NCBI GenBank assembly: GCA_944387505.1
Contig: CALXFG010000012.1
Span: forward strand, 1-46,287
DNA length: 46,287 nt
Origin: an uncultured Clostridia bacterium
GTDB lineage: Bacteria; Bacillota; Clostridia; TANB77; CAG-508
Direction: 5' to 3'
Notes under the pieces: generated by a model
What the model saw: only the letters and a program-made list of their open reading frames with translations
Database searches by the model: none
Told to the model about the DNA's origin: nothing
Program-made: the position numbers and the translations under genes
Shown: one piece after another, positions 1-8,431 of the stretch
How the letters are laid out: every line of letters starts with the position of its first letter
Position numbering within the stretch: position 1 is the stretch's first letter

Positions 1-77
1 TTAAGTCCGTTCGACTTGCATGTCTTATGTGCGCCGCCAGCGTTTATCCTGAGCCAGGATCAAACTCTCTTGTTTTT
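1..77 (-). rRNA. rrs: 16S ribosomal RNA, 5' end (partial)
   Basis: Reading the minus strand, the segment contains the universal 16S 5' signature (GAGAGTTTGATCCTGGCTCAG-like, near 49-69), followed by the conserved GGCGGC and AAGTCGAACG segments. Only about 77 nt are inside the window; the rest of the gene lies beyond the left edge. The exact 5' end is placed by analogy with the Bacillus 16S, about eight bases before GAGAGTTTG, so it is good to a few bases. A strong promoter lies about 350 nt upstream. Confidence 0.95.
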
Positions 78-427
78 CGGTCCGCAATAAACTTCGTATT
101 ACTGTGTCAGATTTCGTCAAAATTTATTCGATGTACATTTAAGTACTATCTCATAAATTTTTCCTCATCTTCCTTGCACTACTCGTTTCTTTCGAACCTT
201 ACTTATAATTTATCTCAAACCATTTCTGATTTTTATAAATCTTATTTGAAAGTTTTTTTCAAGCTCTTTAAACTTCTTTCTTTTTTTGGCTAAAAAACTT
301 TTAAAAAATTTACTTGTTCGGTACTCTATTTCTTTCAAAATATTTTCCGCTTCGGTTTATTCTCTAAAGGATTTTATTGTTTACTTTTCAATGTACTTTT
401 TCTTCGCTCTTTGTCAGAACGAATTTT
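78..427 (-). other. rRNA operon leader
   Basis: Transcribed leader between the promoter at 428-456 and the 16S 5' end. It is AT-rich and has no credible gene; ORFs on the plus strand here are chance readings. A short hairpin with arms of TTGAAA/TTTCAA type lies near 247-262. Leaders like this normally carry antitermination and RNase III processing signals, but I could not identify a convincing boxA by eye. Confidence 0.6.
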
Positions 428-456
428 ATTATACACCACCCATTTATCTTTGTCAA
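428..456 (-). promoter_or_regulatory. rRNA operon promoter (sigma-A consensus)
   Basis: On the minus strand a perfect -35 TTGACA (451-456) and a perfect -10 TATAAT (428-433) are separated by exactly 17 bp. The region directly upstream (457-490) is made of A/T runs and resembles an UP element. It points into the 16S gene. This is one of the strongest promoters in the window, as expected for rRNA. Confidence 0.9.
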
Positions 457-547
457 CACTTTTTTAAATTTTTTTTTATTTTTTTTATTGGCAAATTTTT
501 CATTGCCTTTTTTCCCCTTGTTTTGTAGTTAAAAAACGCTCTTTTTA

Positions 548-602
548 TTGTATAGAAAAATCGGCTTGTAGCTTAACCCTATGTGATTTTTTTCTACACA
601 AC
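548..602 (-). repeat. R3-type hairpin between gene 686-2509 and the rRNA promoter
   Basis: Inverted repeat whose arms are of TGTGTAGAAAAA...ATC / GATTTTTCTATACA type. It resembles hairpins in the tsf leader (31414-31450) and the rplX leader (44330-44380), which share an outer GAAAAATC/GATTTTTC stem flanked by TATA-rich bases. It may help end upstream transcription or form the 5' boundary of the rRNA unit. Function unknown. Confidence 0.45.
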
Positions 603-636
603 GATGATCAAGATAAAATCTAATCAACTCACACAA

Positions 637-672
637 TAAAAAAGGACTAAAAGATATTTTATTTCTTTTAGC
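637..672 (-). terminator. Rho-independent terminator after gene 686-2509
   Basis: Eight-base-pair stem CTAAAAGA/TCTTTTAG (647-654 with 664-671), nine-base loop, followed on the minus strand by a T-rich run at 637-643. It closes the lepA-rlmB-unknown operon before the rRNA promoter. Confidence 0.7.
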
Positions 673-685
673 ACTTTTTTATTTT

Positions 686-2509
686 CTAATTTTTCATAAC
701 CGTAATATAAATATTATTTACCAAACCAGTTGTTTCATCATATTCTAATCTTACTGAAAAATCTTCATTATACTTTTCGTCAATATAAGCTATAACATTT
801 TCTGCTAATTCTGAATTGTCTGTACCCCTTTCTATCACTAATCTATATTCTAATGGAAGCTTTTCATCTCCTTGTTCTTTATAATTTGAAATTCTGACAT
901 CTGCTAAGTTTTCTTTTGCAATATTAATTAATTCTTCTACTCGCTCTTTTGTAATATCTTCTCCCTCAAAAAGTTCAAAAGTTGAATTAAATCTATTCTT
1001 TTCTACTTCTGTAACATTTCCTTCTCCTGATATATCATCTAACTCTTCTTCCATTAAATTTATATTTCTTAGCATTTGATTAATATTTTCTAATGGTACA
1101 ACTTGCAAAAAAGTATTTATTTGATTTGTTATATTTTGTTCTACATTGTTTCTTACATTTTCTTTTTGATTGTCATCTAAATTTTCTATCATAATATTGT
1201 TTTCATTTTCTACTAATTCTTGCTTCTCTTCAAATTCATTGACTATATCAGTAATAGTTTCTATTGCAATTTCTAATGTATTTTGTCCTACATTTCTATT
1301 AAATTTAATATCACTATTCACATTTGCATTTTCCATTTTCCTAGTTATGATACATTCATTAGTTATTTTTTCTCCTTCTTCTACAGTATTATATTGTATG
1401 TTAATTTCTTCATCATTTTTCATTGCAGTTTTTTGAATTTTAAAATCAAAACTGTTTTCTTTTTCTTCTTCTACTGACTTTTCATTTCCTAATATATTTA
1501 TAAAATTACTATTGGCTCCATTTACAACATCTAATCCTGTAAAATCTTGTTCTGTATCAATAGATAGACTAATTGCTACACCATTTGATTCAAACACACT
1601 AATTGTTCTTTCATCATTTCCTATATTAAAATTTTGTATTTTTTGTATTGTACTATCTATTTCATCTATAAAATCTTGTTTTAAATTAGAACTTTGACCA
1701 TCTTGCATAAAATCATAAAATTCTTTAAGTTTATTATCTACTGCTTCTATTTTAGATAGTATAATTTCATCTTTCTTTAATTCCTCTAATACTTGTATAT
1801 AAATATTATTAAATTGCTCTTTTGTAATGGTTATACTATATACATTTGTATTATATTGCGTTCCATTAATCTCTATTGCTACTCCTGATTGTTTTGAGAA
1901 AGTCGCATTTGCAATATTTTTCCATATGATTCCTATATATTTTTCTTTTAACGTATTCCACTCATCTGAATTTAGTCCAAGCAATTCTTGTATATTTGTA
2001 TGAATGAATTCATATAAGTTATATATTTCGTTTTCATCTTTATTTTCTACATTAGTAGATAAATATTGTCTAATTCCATTTAATCTAACACCAGCAATAT
2101 TTCCATCCTCAATATACTCAAGCCCCGCTACTGTTTCATCATTTTGTGTTAAAGTTATATCTTTATAATGATAACCTGTTGTTTTTTCCTCTTCTCCTGA
2201 TATATTCATCTGAATATTATTGATTGGATTAGAAGTATCTCCGTTCTCATTATAATTAATTGTAGCAATTGTATTAGAAGTCAATTTATTATTATTTAAA
2301 ATTTCTTCCATTTCAGACATATGATCCTCATTTAAAACACTGTCTAAATTATCTAATAATTGTCTTGCATATTTTTCAAATAGTACATTATTTGATTTAA
2401 ACATATCTGTTGTGGCATACAAAACAATACATACAGTTGCTATAATTATTAAAATAACCAATATTACAGATATTAGTATAGCTCTTCTTTTTTTTCTTGG
2501 CATCATCAT
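686..2509 (-). CDS. Membrane-anchored protein of unknown function (607 aa)
   Basis: I do not recognise a family. The protein opens with a basic stretch (residues 4-9, PRKKRR) and one strongly hydrophobic segment (about 11-31), so it is probably a single-pass protein with a large extracytoplasmic domain, or an uncleaved signal anchor. The remaining 570 residues are acidic, Asn/Glu-rich and predicted soluble, without cysteines arranged as a metal site and without an obvious catalytic motif. The start is the first of three tandem ATGs, with GGAGG eight bases upstream. It lies 23 nt downstream of rlmB and is probably cotranscribed with lepA and rlmB, then terminated at 637-672. A second family of membrane-anchored unknowns with similar composition lies at 16743-19467, so these may be related extracytoplasmic proteins. 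Function not inferable. Confidence 0.8.
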   Translation of the reverse strand: MMMPRKKRRAILISVILVILIIIATVCIVLYATTDMFKSNNVLFEKYARQLLDNLDSVLNEDHMSEMEEILNNNKLTSNTIATINYNENGDTSNPINNIQMNISGEEEKTTGYHYKDITLTQNDETVAGLEYIEDGNIAGVRLNGIRQYLSTNVENKDENEIYNLYEFIHTNIQELLGLNSDEWNTLKEKYIGIIWKNIANATFSKQSGVAIEINGTQYNTNVYSITITKEQFNNIYIQVLEELKKDEIILSKIEAVDNKLKEFYDFMQDGQSSNLKQDFIDEIDSTIQKIQNFNIGNDERTISVFESNGVAISLSIDTEQDFTGLDVVNGANSNFINILGNEKSVEEEKENSFDFKIQKTAMKNDEEINIQYNTVEEGEKITNECIITRKMENANVNSDIKFNRNVGQNTLEIAIETITDIVNEFEEKQELVENENNIMIENLDDNQKENVRNNVEQNITNQINTFLQVVPLENINQMLRNINLMEEELDDISGEGNVTEVEKNRFNSTFELFEGEDITKERVEELINIAKENLADVRISNYKEQGDEKLPLEYRLVIERGTDNSELAENVIAYIDEKYNEDFSVRLEYDETTGLVNNIYITVMKN

Positions 2510-2532
2510 ATGTTTTTCCTCCCTTTATCTCT

Positions 2533-3348
2533 TTATTTCATTCTCTGTTTCATCGCTTCATATATAACAATTCCTGCTGAAACAGATGCATTTAAAGATG
2601 TTACTTTTCCTTTCATTGGTATCTTTACTAAAAAGTCACAATTTTTCTTAACCCTGTCACTCATTCCTGTTCCTTCATTTCCTATCACAATTCCTAATGG
2701 TCCTGTCAAATCTTGATTGTAATAATATGTATCTGTACTGATATCTGTACCACAAATCCATAATCCATGTTCTTTTAGTTTTTCAATAGAATCTGTTATA
2801 TTAGTTACTCTGGCAATTTTCATATATTGAACTGCCCCTGCTGATACTTTACCTACTGTACTATTTACTGCTGCTGCTCTTCGTTTGGGAATAATTATCC
2901 CATGCACGCCTGCTGTTTCCGCTGTTCTTATAATTGATCCTAAATTGTGTGGATCTTCTATTCCATCTAATATGAGTACAAATGGGTCTTCATTCATTTC
3001 TTTTGCTTTATCCAAAATGTCTTCTATCTCGCAATATTCAAATGGTGGTACAATGGCAATGACACCTTGATAATTTTCATTTTGTGCCATTTGTTCCATT
3101 TGTCTTTTATCTTTTTCTACAAGAATCACTTTTCTTTCTTTTGCCATACTAATGATTTTATTAATAGAACCATGCTTCTCACCTTTTGTTACAAATATTT
3201 TATTGATGTCTTTTCCACTTTCTAATAATTCTATAACCGCATTTCTTCCTTCTACTTGGTCATCATAAGTTTCTTGTTCTTGTGATTTTTTTACTTCTTG
3301 TTTTTTTGTTTTTTCATTTTTTAAATGATATTTCCTATTATTTTTCAT
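2533..3348 (-). CDS. rlmB: 23S rRNA 2'-O-methyltransferase, TrmH/SpoU family (RlmB-like)
   Basis: A 271-residue SPOUT methyltransferase that transfers a methyl group from S-adenosylmethionine to a ribose 2'-OH of RNA. All three SpoU motifs are visible: DPHNLGSIIRTAE (about 130-145), IVIGNEGTGMS (about 221-231) and the C-terminal IPMKGKVTSLNASVSAGI (about 243-260), which form the trefoil-knot cofactor pocket. An N-terminal substrate-binding domain (about 30-105, from EGRNAVIELL) is typical of RlmB/TrmH group 3. The first 30 residues are a Lys/Glu-rich tail. It sits 40 nt downstream of lepA, a translation-linked pairing. Assignment to RlmB rather than another TrmH-type enzyme (for example a tRNA Gm18 enzyme) rests on domain layout only. 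Confidence 0.88.
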   Translation of the reverse strand: MKNNRKYHLKNEKTKKQEVKKSQEQETYDDQVEGRNAVIELLESGKDINKIFVTKGEKHGSINKIISMAKERKVILVEKDKRQMEQMAQNENYQGVIAIVPPFEYCEIEDILDKAKEMNEDPFVLILDGIEDPHNLGSIIRTAETAGVHGIIIPKRRAAAVNSTVGKVSAGAVQYMKIARVTNITDSIEKLKEHGLWICGTDISTDTYYYNQDLTGPLGIVIGNEGTGMSDRVKKNCDFLVKIPMKGKVTSLNASVSAGIVIYEAMKQRMK

Positions 3349-3388
3349 TTTATTATTTCCCTTCTAGAAATCCTTTCCTTTATAAGAG

Positions 3389-5203
3389 TTAATTATCATC
3401 ATCCAATTTTAATACACTTAAAAATGCTTCTTGTGGTATCTCTACATTTCCAATTTCACGCATTTTCTTTTTACCTCGTTTTTGTTTTTCTAGCAATTTC
3501 TTCTTTCTAGTAATATCACCACCATAGCATTTTGCTAAAACATCTTTCCTCATAGCAGATATGGTTTCTCTTGCAATGATTTTTCCTCCAACAGCTGCTT
3601 GAATCGGAATTTTAAATAGTTTTCTTGGAATAACGGTTTTTAGTTTTTCCACCATTTTCTTTCCTCTATCATACGCACTATCTTTGTGGACAATAAAACT
3701 TAAAGCATCTACCGGTTCTCCATTGATATAAATATCTAATTTTACCAAATCAGACCTTCTATATTCTTTAAATTCATAATCTAATGACGCATATCCTTTT
3801 GTTTTTGATTTCAAATTATCAAAGAAATCATAGATAATTTCATTTAATGGCATTTCATACGTCAAGGTAACTCTATGCTCATCTAAATATTTCATATCTA
3901 TATAGATGCCTCTTCTTCTTTGACATAATTCCATAATATTTCCTACATACTCTTTTGGCGTTAAGATATTGGCAGTTACATAAGGTTCTTCTATATAAGA
4001 TATTTCTTGTGGTGTTGGTAAATCTTCTGGATTATATAATTCGATAACTTCTCCTGTTGTTTTATGTACTTTATAAATAACAGATGGTGCTGTTGTAATT
4101 AACCCTAAATCAAATTCTCTATCAATTCTTTCTTCAATAATTTCTAGATGTAATAACCCTAAAAATCCACAACGGAATCCAAATCCTAATGCAGCTGATG
4201 TTTCTTGTTCAAATTCTAAAGCTGCATCATTTAACTGTAACTTTTCTAAAGCTTCTTTTAAATCTTCATATTGACTTCCATCTACTGGATATAATCCACA
4301 ATACACCATAGGTGTTACCTTTTTATACCCTTTTAAAGGTTCATCTGCTGGGTTATCTTTTAATGTAATCGTATCTCCTACATGTATATCTGATAAGCTT
4401 TTAATACTTGCTGCAATATACCCTACTTCTCCTGCTTTTATTTCTGACGTAGGCATATAAGAGCCTGGAATGAAATATCCTACTTCTGCAACTGTAAATG
4501 TTTTATCCGTTGCCATTAGTTTGATTTCATCTCCTACTTTTACTTTTCCATCCATTACTCTTACATAGGCTACTGCACCTTTATAGTTATCATAATAAGA
4601 ATCAAAGATTAAACATTTTGTTTTGGCATTTTCATCACCTTTTGGTGCTGGTAAGTCTGTTACGATTCTTTCCAATACCTCTTCTACATTTAATCCTGTT
4701 TTTGCTGAAATACATGGTGCATCTTCTGCAGGTATTCCTATGATATCTTCTATTTCTTGTTTAACTTCATCTACTCTGGCATTTGGTAAATCGATTTTAT
4801 TTAATACTGGTAAAATTTCTAGATTATTATCAATTGCTAAATAGACATTGGCTAAAGTTTGTGCTTCCACCCCTTGGCTACTATCAACCACTAAAATAGC
4901 ACCATCACATGCTGCTAAACTTCTAGAAACTTCATAATTAAAGTCCACATGTCCTGGTGTATCTATTAAATTAAAGGTATATTCTTGTCCATCTTTTGCT
5001 TTATAAATCATTCTAACAGCTTGTGACTTTATCGTAATACCTCTTTCTTTTTCAATTTCCATATTATCCAACACTTGGCTTTCCATTTCTCTTTTTGATA
5101 GGACACCTGTCATTTCAATTAATCTATCTGCTAGTGTTGATTTGCCATGGTCTATATGTGCAATAATACTAAAATTTCTGATATGTGCTTGTCTGTTATC
5201 CAT
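3389..5203 (-). CDS. lepA: Elongation factor 4 (LepA), ribosomal back-translocase GTPase
   Basis: LepA is a ribosome-dependent GTPase related to EF-G. The GTP-binding motifs are intact: AHIDHGKST (15-23), DTPGH (about 79-83) and NKIDLP (about 134-139). The family-specific C-terminal domain is present, including the [11 protein letters not shown] and [10 protein letters not shown] segments and a Lys-rich end. The length, 604 residues, is normal. The start chosen is the ATG at 5203, with GGAGG six bases upstream and the family N-terminus [16 protein letters not shown]. An upstream in-frame extension would run through the palindromic repeat at 5217-5322 and is not credible. It is the first gene of a lepA-rlmB-unknown operon. 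Confidence 0.96.
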   Translation of the reverse strand: MDNRQAHIRNFSIIAHIDHGKSTLADRLIEMTGVLSKREMESQVLDNMEIEKERGITIKSQAVRMIYKAKDGQEYTFNLIDTPGHVDFNYEVSRSLAACDGAILVVDSSQGVEAQTLANVYLAIDNNLEILPVLNKIDLPNARVDEVKQEIEDIIGIPAEDAPCISAKTGLNVEEVLERIVTDLPAPKGDENAKTKCLIFDSYYDNYKGAVAYVRVMDGKVKVGDEIKLMATDKTFTVAEVGYFIPGSYMPTSEIKAGEVGYIAASIKSLSDIHVGDTITLKDNPADEPLKGYKKVTPMVYCGLYPVDGSQYEDLKEALEKLQLNDAALEFEQETSAALGFGFRCGFLGLLHLEIIEERIDREFDLGLITTAPSVIYKVHKTTGEVIELYNPEDLPTPQEISYIEEPYVTANILTPKEYVGNIMELCQRRRGIYIDMKYLDEHRVTLTYEMPLNEIIYDFFDNLKSKTKGYASLDYEFKEYRRSDLVKLDIYINGEPVDALSFIVHKDSAYDRGKKMVEKLKTVIPRKLFKIPIQAAVGGKIIARETISAMRKDVLAKCYGGDITRKKKLLEKQKRGKKKMREIGNVEIPQEAFLSVLKLDDDN

Positions 5204-5216
5204 TTTTCCTCCGTTG

Positions 5217-5322
5217 GGGACGTGCCAAATCGTTTCAAAATGAAACAAAAGGGACACTCCCTATATATTTAAAATCCGGGTATATCCCTTTTGTTTCATT
5301 TTGAAACGATTTGGCACATCCC
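5217..5322. repeat. Long palindromic repeat with GGGGACGTGCC core, copy 1
   Basis: Two arms of about 38 bp (5217-5254 and 5285-5322) are inverted copies with one mismatch, separated by about 30 bp. Each arm also contains its own small palindrome (TTTCAAAATGAAA). It sits directly before the lepA ribosome site and after the rhodanese gene. The GGACGTGCCAAATC block recurs at 14953-14966, and GGGGACG recurs at 9651-9760. The arrangement resembles REP/MITE-type elements; no transposase is in the window. Confidence 0.8.
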
Positions 5323-5355
5323 TGTTTATCATTTTATCATAAGCTCACAAAAATC

Positions 5356-5706
5356 TCAATAGTTTGTAAGACCATTATACAAATTATACACTTGACTGTA
5401 CCCTAGCTTTTCTAATTGTTTCTGTGCCTTTTTACTTCTTCCTCCAGAACTACAATAAACCACAATATTTTTATTTTTATCTGATATGATATTTTCTATT
5501 TTTCTTTTTATTTCATATTCCGGAATAGATATTGCTCCATCAATATGCTCTTCTTTATATTCTTGTGGACTTCTGACATCTATAATCATTGTTCCTTCTT
5601 CTTGAAGTTTCTTTAAGTCTTCTAATCCAATATCTTTTTCATCTATCTCCCTATTCCATTTTTTCTTTATGATACGTTTTATTTTATCTATCATTATCTT
5701 GATCAT
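5356..5706 (-). CDS. Single-domain rhodanese-like sulfurtransferase
   Basis: A 116-residue cytoplasmic protein with one rhodanese domain (about 25-116). Visible hallmarks are MIIDVRSPQEYKEEHIDGA (the CH2A/CH2B region, about 40-58) and the active-site loop VVYCSSGGRS with the persulfide-carrying cysteine at residue 85. Such proteins carry sulfane sulfur to partners in thiocofactor or tRNA-thiolation pathways; the partner is not indicated here. The start is the ATG at 5706 because GAGGAAAGG lies just upstream; an in-frame TTG at 5718 sits inside that ribosome site. It has no close cotranscribed neighbour, since the palindrome at 5217-5322 separates it from lepA. Confidence 0.88.
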   Translation of the reverse strand: MIKIMIDKIKRIIKKKWNREIDEKDIGLEDLKKLQEEGTMIIDVRSPQEYKEEHIDGAISIPEYEIKRKIENIISDKNKNIVVYCSSGGRSKKAQKQLEKLGYSQVYNLYNGLTNY

Positions 5707-5738
5707 TCCTTTCCTCAATATACCAAAAGTGATAAAGC

Positions 5739-6469
5739 GATTGAAAAATATTTTTTCAATCTTTCAACTCCGACAAATATGTTCTTATTTATATACTATA
5801 TTCCAAAAAATGATATTTTGTTCTTTGTTATAAATCACATCCTGCATTCCCAATTAAAAAGTTTATTTTTCTTATTTTCTAAAATTATCCACATATTTTA
5901 TATTTATCCACAGGTATTTTTTCTAATATTCTACAATTCCTTTTATTTTTCTACTTTTTTCTAATGACATTTGCATGACAGATTTATTTCAATTTTATTT
6001 TTCGCTTCTTTTAAATTAGTTCATTTTTATGGATTTTTATTTATTTTTCTTAGTTTTTCGCCATTTTCTGCACACTTTTATTACATTCTTTTTTCATATT
6101 GATGACAAATTGATATAGTTTTCTATTTTATGTATATCTCTTTAACTGTTATTTTGTCATATTTATCCACTTTTGTTTCCTGTGGATATTGTGGATAACT
6201 TTGTGAATAACTGAAAATACTATTTTTTCGTTCACGAGTTGTTCACATTTCTTTTTCATGCTATCCACCTTTCCATTTTATTACAATTTATTTTTTTCCA
6301 TTATGTGTACCATTTTCTATTTTTTGATTTGTTTAATATAGTAACTTTAGATTTTTCTTTGAAACACTTTTTTATAGATATAACAAAATCAATTTTTCCG
6401 ATTCAAGGACAAAGCTCGCTTCGAGAGAACTTTTCTCTACTTTTTTTATTTAACTATATATACCATAAA
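5739..6469. other. Gene-free AT-rich region containing DnaA-box cluster
   Basis: About 800 bp without a believable gene. It opens with a hairpin at 5739-5761 (GATTGAAAAA/TTTTTTCAATC). Perfect or near-perfect DnaA boxes (TTATCCACA) are at 5885-5893 (9/9), 5904-5912 (9/9), 6163-6171 (8/9), 6181-6189 (8/9, reverse), 6190-6198 (9/9, reverse) and 6202-6210 (8/9, reverse, TTATTCACA). Weaker ones are at 6239-6247 and 6260-6268. The stretch 5913-6160 between the two box groups is extremely T-rich and could unwind easily. This is the composition of an oriC or another DnaA-binding locus. No dnaA, dnaN or rpmH lies near it in the window. Confidence 0.65.
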
Positions 6470-6512
6470 AAAACAAATAACTAAACTTTTTCGTCTAATT
6501 ATTTGTTTTTTC
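6470..6512. terminator. Bidirectional hairpin terminator after DUF1294 gene
   Basis: Stem AACAAATAA (6472-6480) with TTATTTGTT (6499-6507), extended inward by CTA/TAAT-type pairs, flanked by A and T runs on either side. It works as a U-tailed terminator for the minus-strand DUF1294 gene that ends at 6529. Confidence 0.75.
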
Positions 6513-6528
6513 TTTACAATATCTTTTA

Positions 6529-6831
6529 CTAAAAGAATATCCAATATATAGCTAATATAATCTCTAAAATTGTTATAAATGGCAAACCTACAACAAATTG
6601 TAATTTTTGTGTTTTATGTCTAAACGTATACATTCCGGCAATGGTTCCAATACCGCCACCTAATGCAGTTATGATAAATAAAGTTTTCTCTGGAATTCTC
6701 CATGCACCTCTTTTAGCCTTTTGTTTATCAATAAACATAATTAAAAAACCAATAATATTAATTACCACAAAATAAATGATGATATTTCTTGTTGAAAATA
6801 TATCTTGTATATTTATTGTATTTTCTAACAT
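6529..6831 (-). CDS. DUF1294 family small membrane protein
   Basis: A 100-residue integral membrane protein with three predicted membrane segments (about 16-33, 47-66 and 79-99). It matches the DUF1294 pattern: FIDKQKAKRGAWRIPEKTL followed by a Gly-rich segment (ALGGGIGTIAGM) and a conserved FRHKTQKLQF motif before the last helix. The molecular function of the family is unknown. GGAGAA precedes the ATG. It lies 17 nt downstream of the HD-domain gene, so the two are probably one transcription unit driven from 7956-7984. Confidence 0.85.
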   Translation of the reverse strand: MLENTINIQDIFSTRNIIIYFVVINIIGFLIMFIDKQKAKRGAWRIPEKTLFIITALGGGIGTIAGMYTFRHKTQKLQFVVGLPFITILEIILAIYWIFF

Positions 6832-6848
6832 TTTTCTTTTCTCCTTTT

Positions 6849-7901
6849 CTAAAAATTAAAATCTAAATAGGCATATTTCTTTGGTTGATAATGTAAAAAA
6901 CTATCTATATCTTTTTTAGCACTTTCAGAAATTGTATCTATTCTGACAAATTGTTTGTTTTCTTCTACCAATGGGACAATATATCTTTGTTTTACTTTAA
7001 TATTTACACAATATTTATCTTTTACCAATTCATCACTTTCTTGAATTTTTGTTGACAATTCCCATTTTTTAAAACAGTTTGAAAGATTTTCGATTGGACA
7101 ATTCTCTATTTTTTGAATTACTTCTTTTTCACTTAGTGTGTATAAATCCTTTTTCGTAATTAAATTTTGTTCATACATTTTTTTCATAATGTCTGCAATA
7201 AATTGCATTGAATATTTCGTTTTATTATTTACATATTCACACGATAATTTACTCATTATATTAACAAACTTTTCTGCTAATTCTTTATGTTTAAATCCTA
7301 ATTCTGGAATCCCTTCTTCATTTTGTTGGATTCCAATGTCTTGATAAATTTCTTTTATCTCTTTTAAATTCCACATTTCTTTTATAGCACCCAATCCATT
7401 TGATAGTGTATATTCTAATCTATCTGCTGAAAGTTTAGGAGTATCGTTATCTGCAATTGGATATAAATGATAATCACATACTTCTTCTAATTTTATATGA
7501 TCTCTATTTAATAATGTCATAATTTCTTTTGAATTTTCTAGGATTTGTTTCGTTAATTCTTCTGTTGATTCTTGTTTGGCATAGTCTCCATTCATAAAAT
7601 CAATACAATGTTTAAATGCAGGTGTTGCAATATCATGAAATAATCCAGATAAAGTTTGTTTTTTATCTTTCGTAAAATTCCAGATAATTAACGCCACTGC
7701 TACACTATGGTCTAAACTTGAATACCAAAATCGCTCAAACATTTTAGAATAAATCGTTCCACAAGAAGTACTAATAGTCCCTTGTTTTTGCATTTCTGGT
7801 GTTTGAATATACTCTAATAGAAAATTTGGAAATTCTTGTGATAAAATATGAAAATACTTCTTTAGCATGGGTGTTATATTTTCTATATATGTATTCATCA
7901 T
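6849..7901 (-). CDS. HD-domain phosphohydrolase-like protein
   Basis: A 350-residue soluble protein with an HD metal-dependent phosphohydrolase domain: a first histidine in the SLDHSVAVAL helix (H65), the HD doublet in SGLFHDIATPAFKH (H89-D90), and downstream DYHLYPIAD and LSADRLEYTL segments that could give the remaining ligands. Family members hydrolyse nucleotides or phosphate esters; the substrate is unknown here. The presence of the HD pair argues for an active metal site. Two ATGs are in tandem and the first is used (GGAAGG about ten bases upstream). It probably shares its transcript with DUF1294. A dNTPase or YfbR-like role is possible but unproven. Confidence 0.8.
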   Translation of the reverse strand: MMNTYIENITPMLKKYFHILSQEFPNFLLEYIQTPEMQKQGTISTSCGTIYSKMFERFWYSSLDHSVAVALIIWNFTKDKKQTLSGLFHDIATPAFKHCIDFMNGDYAKQESTEELTKQILENSKEIMTLLNRDHIKLEEVCDYHLYPIADNDTPKLSADRLEYTLSNGLGAIKEMWNLKEIKEIYQDIGIQQNEEGIPELGFKHKELAEKFVNIMSKLSCEYVNNKTKYSMQFIADIMKKMYEQNLITKKDLYTLSEKEVIQKIENCPIENLSNCFKKWELSTKIQESDELVKDKYCVNIKVKQRYIVPLVEENKQFVRIDTISESAKKDIDSFLHYQPKKYAYLDFNF

Positions 7902-7955
7902 ATCGTCTTCCTTCCATATAAAATCTTTCTTCTATTTTTGCATTCTGTTTTTTCT

Positions 7956-7984
7956 ATTTTATATAACATTTTATGTATTGTCAA
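7956..7984 (-). promoter_or_regulatory. Promoter for HD-domain gene
   Basis: Minus strand: TTGACA (7979-7984), a 17-bp spacer and TAAAAT (7956-7961). The start codon of the HD gene lies about 55 nt downstream. The divergent plus-strand gene at 8078 appears to start from a nearby -10-like TACAAT at 8026-8031, which has no good -35. Confidence 0.75.
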
Positions 7985-8077
7985 TTTTTCCTATAAAAAC
8001 TCTTTATTTTTTTGTCAATTTATGATACAATGTGTACGATTTTAATGTCAAAAGAAAAAAATTAGGAGGAGTCAATT

Positions 8078-8362
8078 ATGGAATTCAGTAGATGTAGTAG
8101 ATGTGGGAGTTTTTTTGTAGCACAAGGTAATGTTTGTCCAAAATGTAGTGCTAAAGATGGTATGGAATTTTCTAATTTTATTAATTATGTACAAGAAAAT
8201 GGTTTAAATGATTCTTTAGATACAATTTCTGGTCAAATAGGTGTTTCAGTAAAAAATTTAAATAGATTTTTAGAATATGAAGATTTTAAACAATATAAAG
8301 CAGATATTAATAATATTGGTAAAAATGGAAATATAGGAAATACTGGTATTACATTAAATTAG
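8078..8362 (+). CDS. Small zinc-ribbon protein, YvyF/TIGR03826-like
   Basis: A 94-residue protein with an N-terminal four-cysteine zinc ribbon (CSRCGSFFV at about 6-14 and CPKC at about 20-23), followed by a helical segment (about 30-70) resembling a short helix-turn-helix. The layout, a ribbon then one helical domain ending in LNRFLEYEDF, resembles the YvyF family (called flagellar operon protein in Bacillus). No flagellar genes are nearby, so a regulatory or other role is equally likely. AGGAGG is seven bases before the ATG. The unit is monocistronic: a terminator follows at once. The family match is by pattern only. Confidence 0.75.
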   Translation: MEFSRCSRCGSFFVAQGNVCPKCSAKDGMEFSNFINYVQENGLNDSLDTISGQIGVSVKNLNRFLEYEDFKQYKADINNIGKNGNIGNTGITLN

Positions 8363-8368
8363 TTTTTT

Positions 8369-8398
8369 AAAAAACGGAGTCTTCTATCCGTTTTTTAT
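8369..8398 (+). terminator. Terminator after the zinc-ribbon gene
   Basis: Ten-base-pair perfect stem AAAAAACGGA/TCCGTTTTTT (8369-8378 with 8387-8396), eight-base loop, T-run in the 3' arm. It separates the zinc-ribbon gene from tyrS. Confidence 0.85.
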
Positions 8399-8431
8399 TA
8401 TATATATTAATATTTGAAAGGATGGAATTTG

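Noticed and set aside
286..528. An 80-codon plus-strand reading upstream of the 16S gene
   Set aside because: It overlaps the rRNA promoter and leader, has Phe/Leu-rich chance composition and no ribosome site.
5204..5257. Longer N-terminus for lepA
   Set aside because: The extra codons come from the palindromic repeat; the ATG at 5203 has a good GGAGG and the family N-terminus.
6239..6484. An 81-codon plus-strand reading in the DnaA-box region
   Set aside because: Phe/Ile-rich product typical of AT-rich noncoding DNA; no ribosome site.
8398..8431. T-box leader for tyrS
   Set aside because: Only about 35 nt separate the preceding terminator from the start codon; no room for a T-box.
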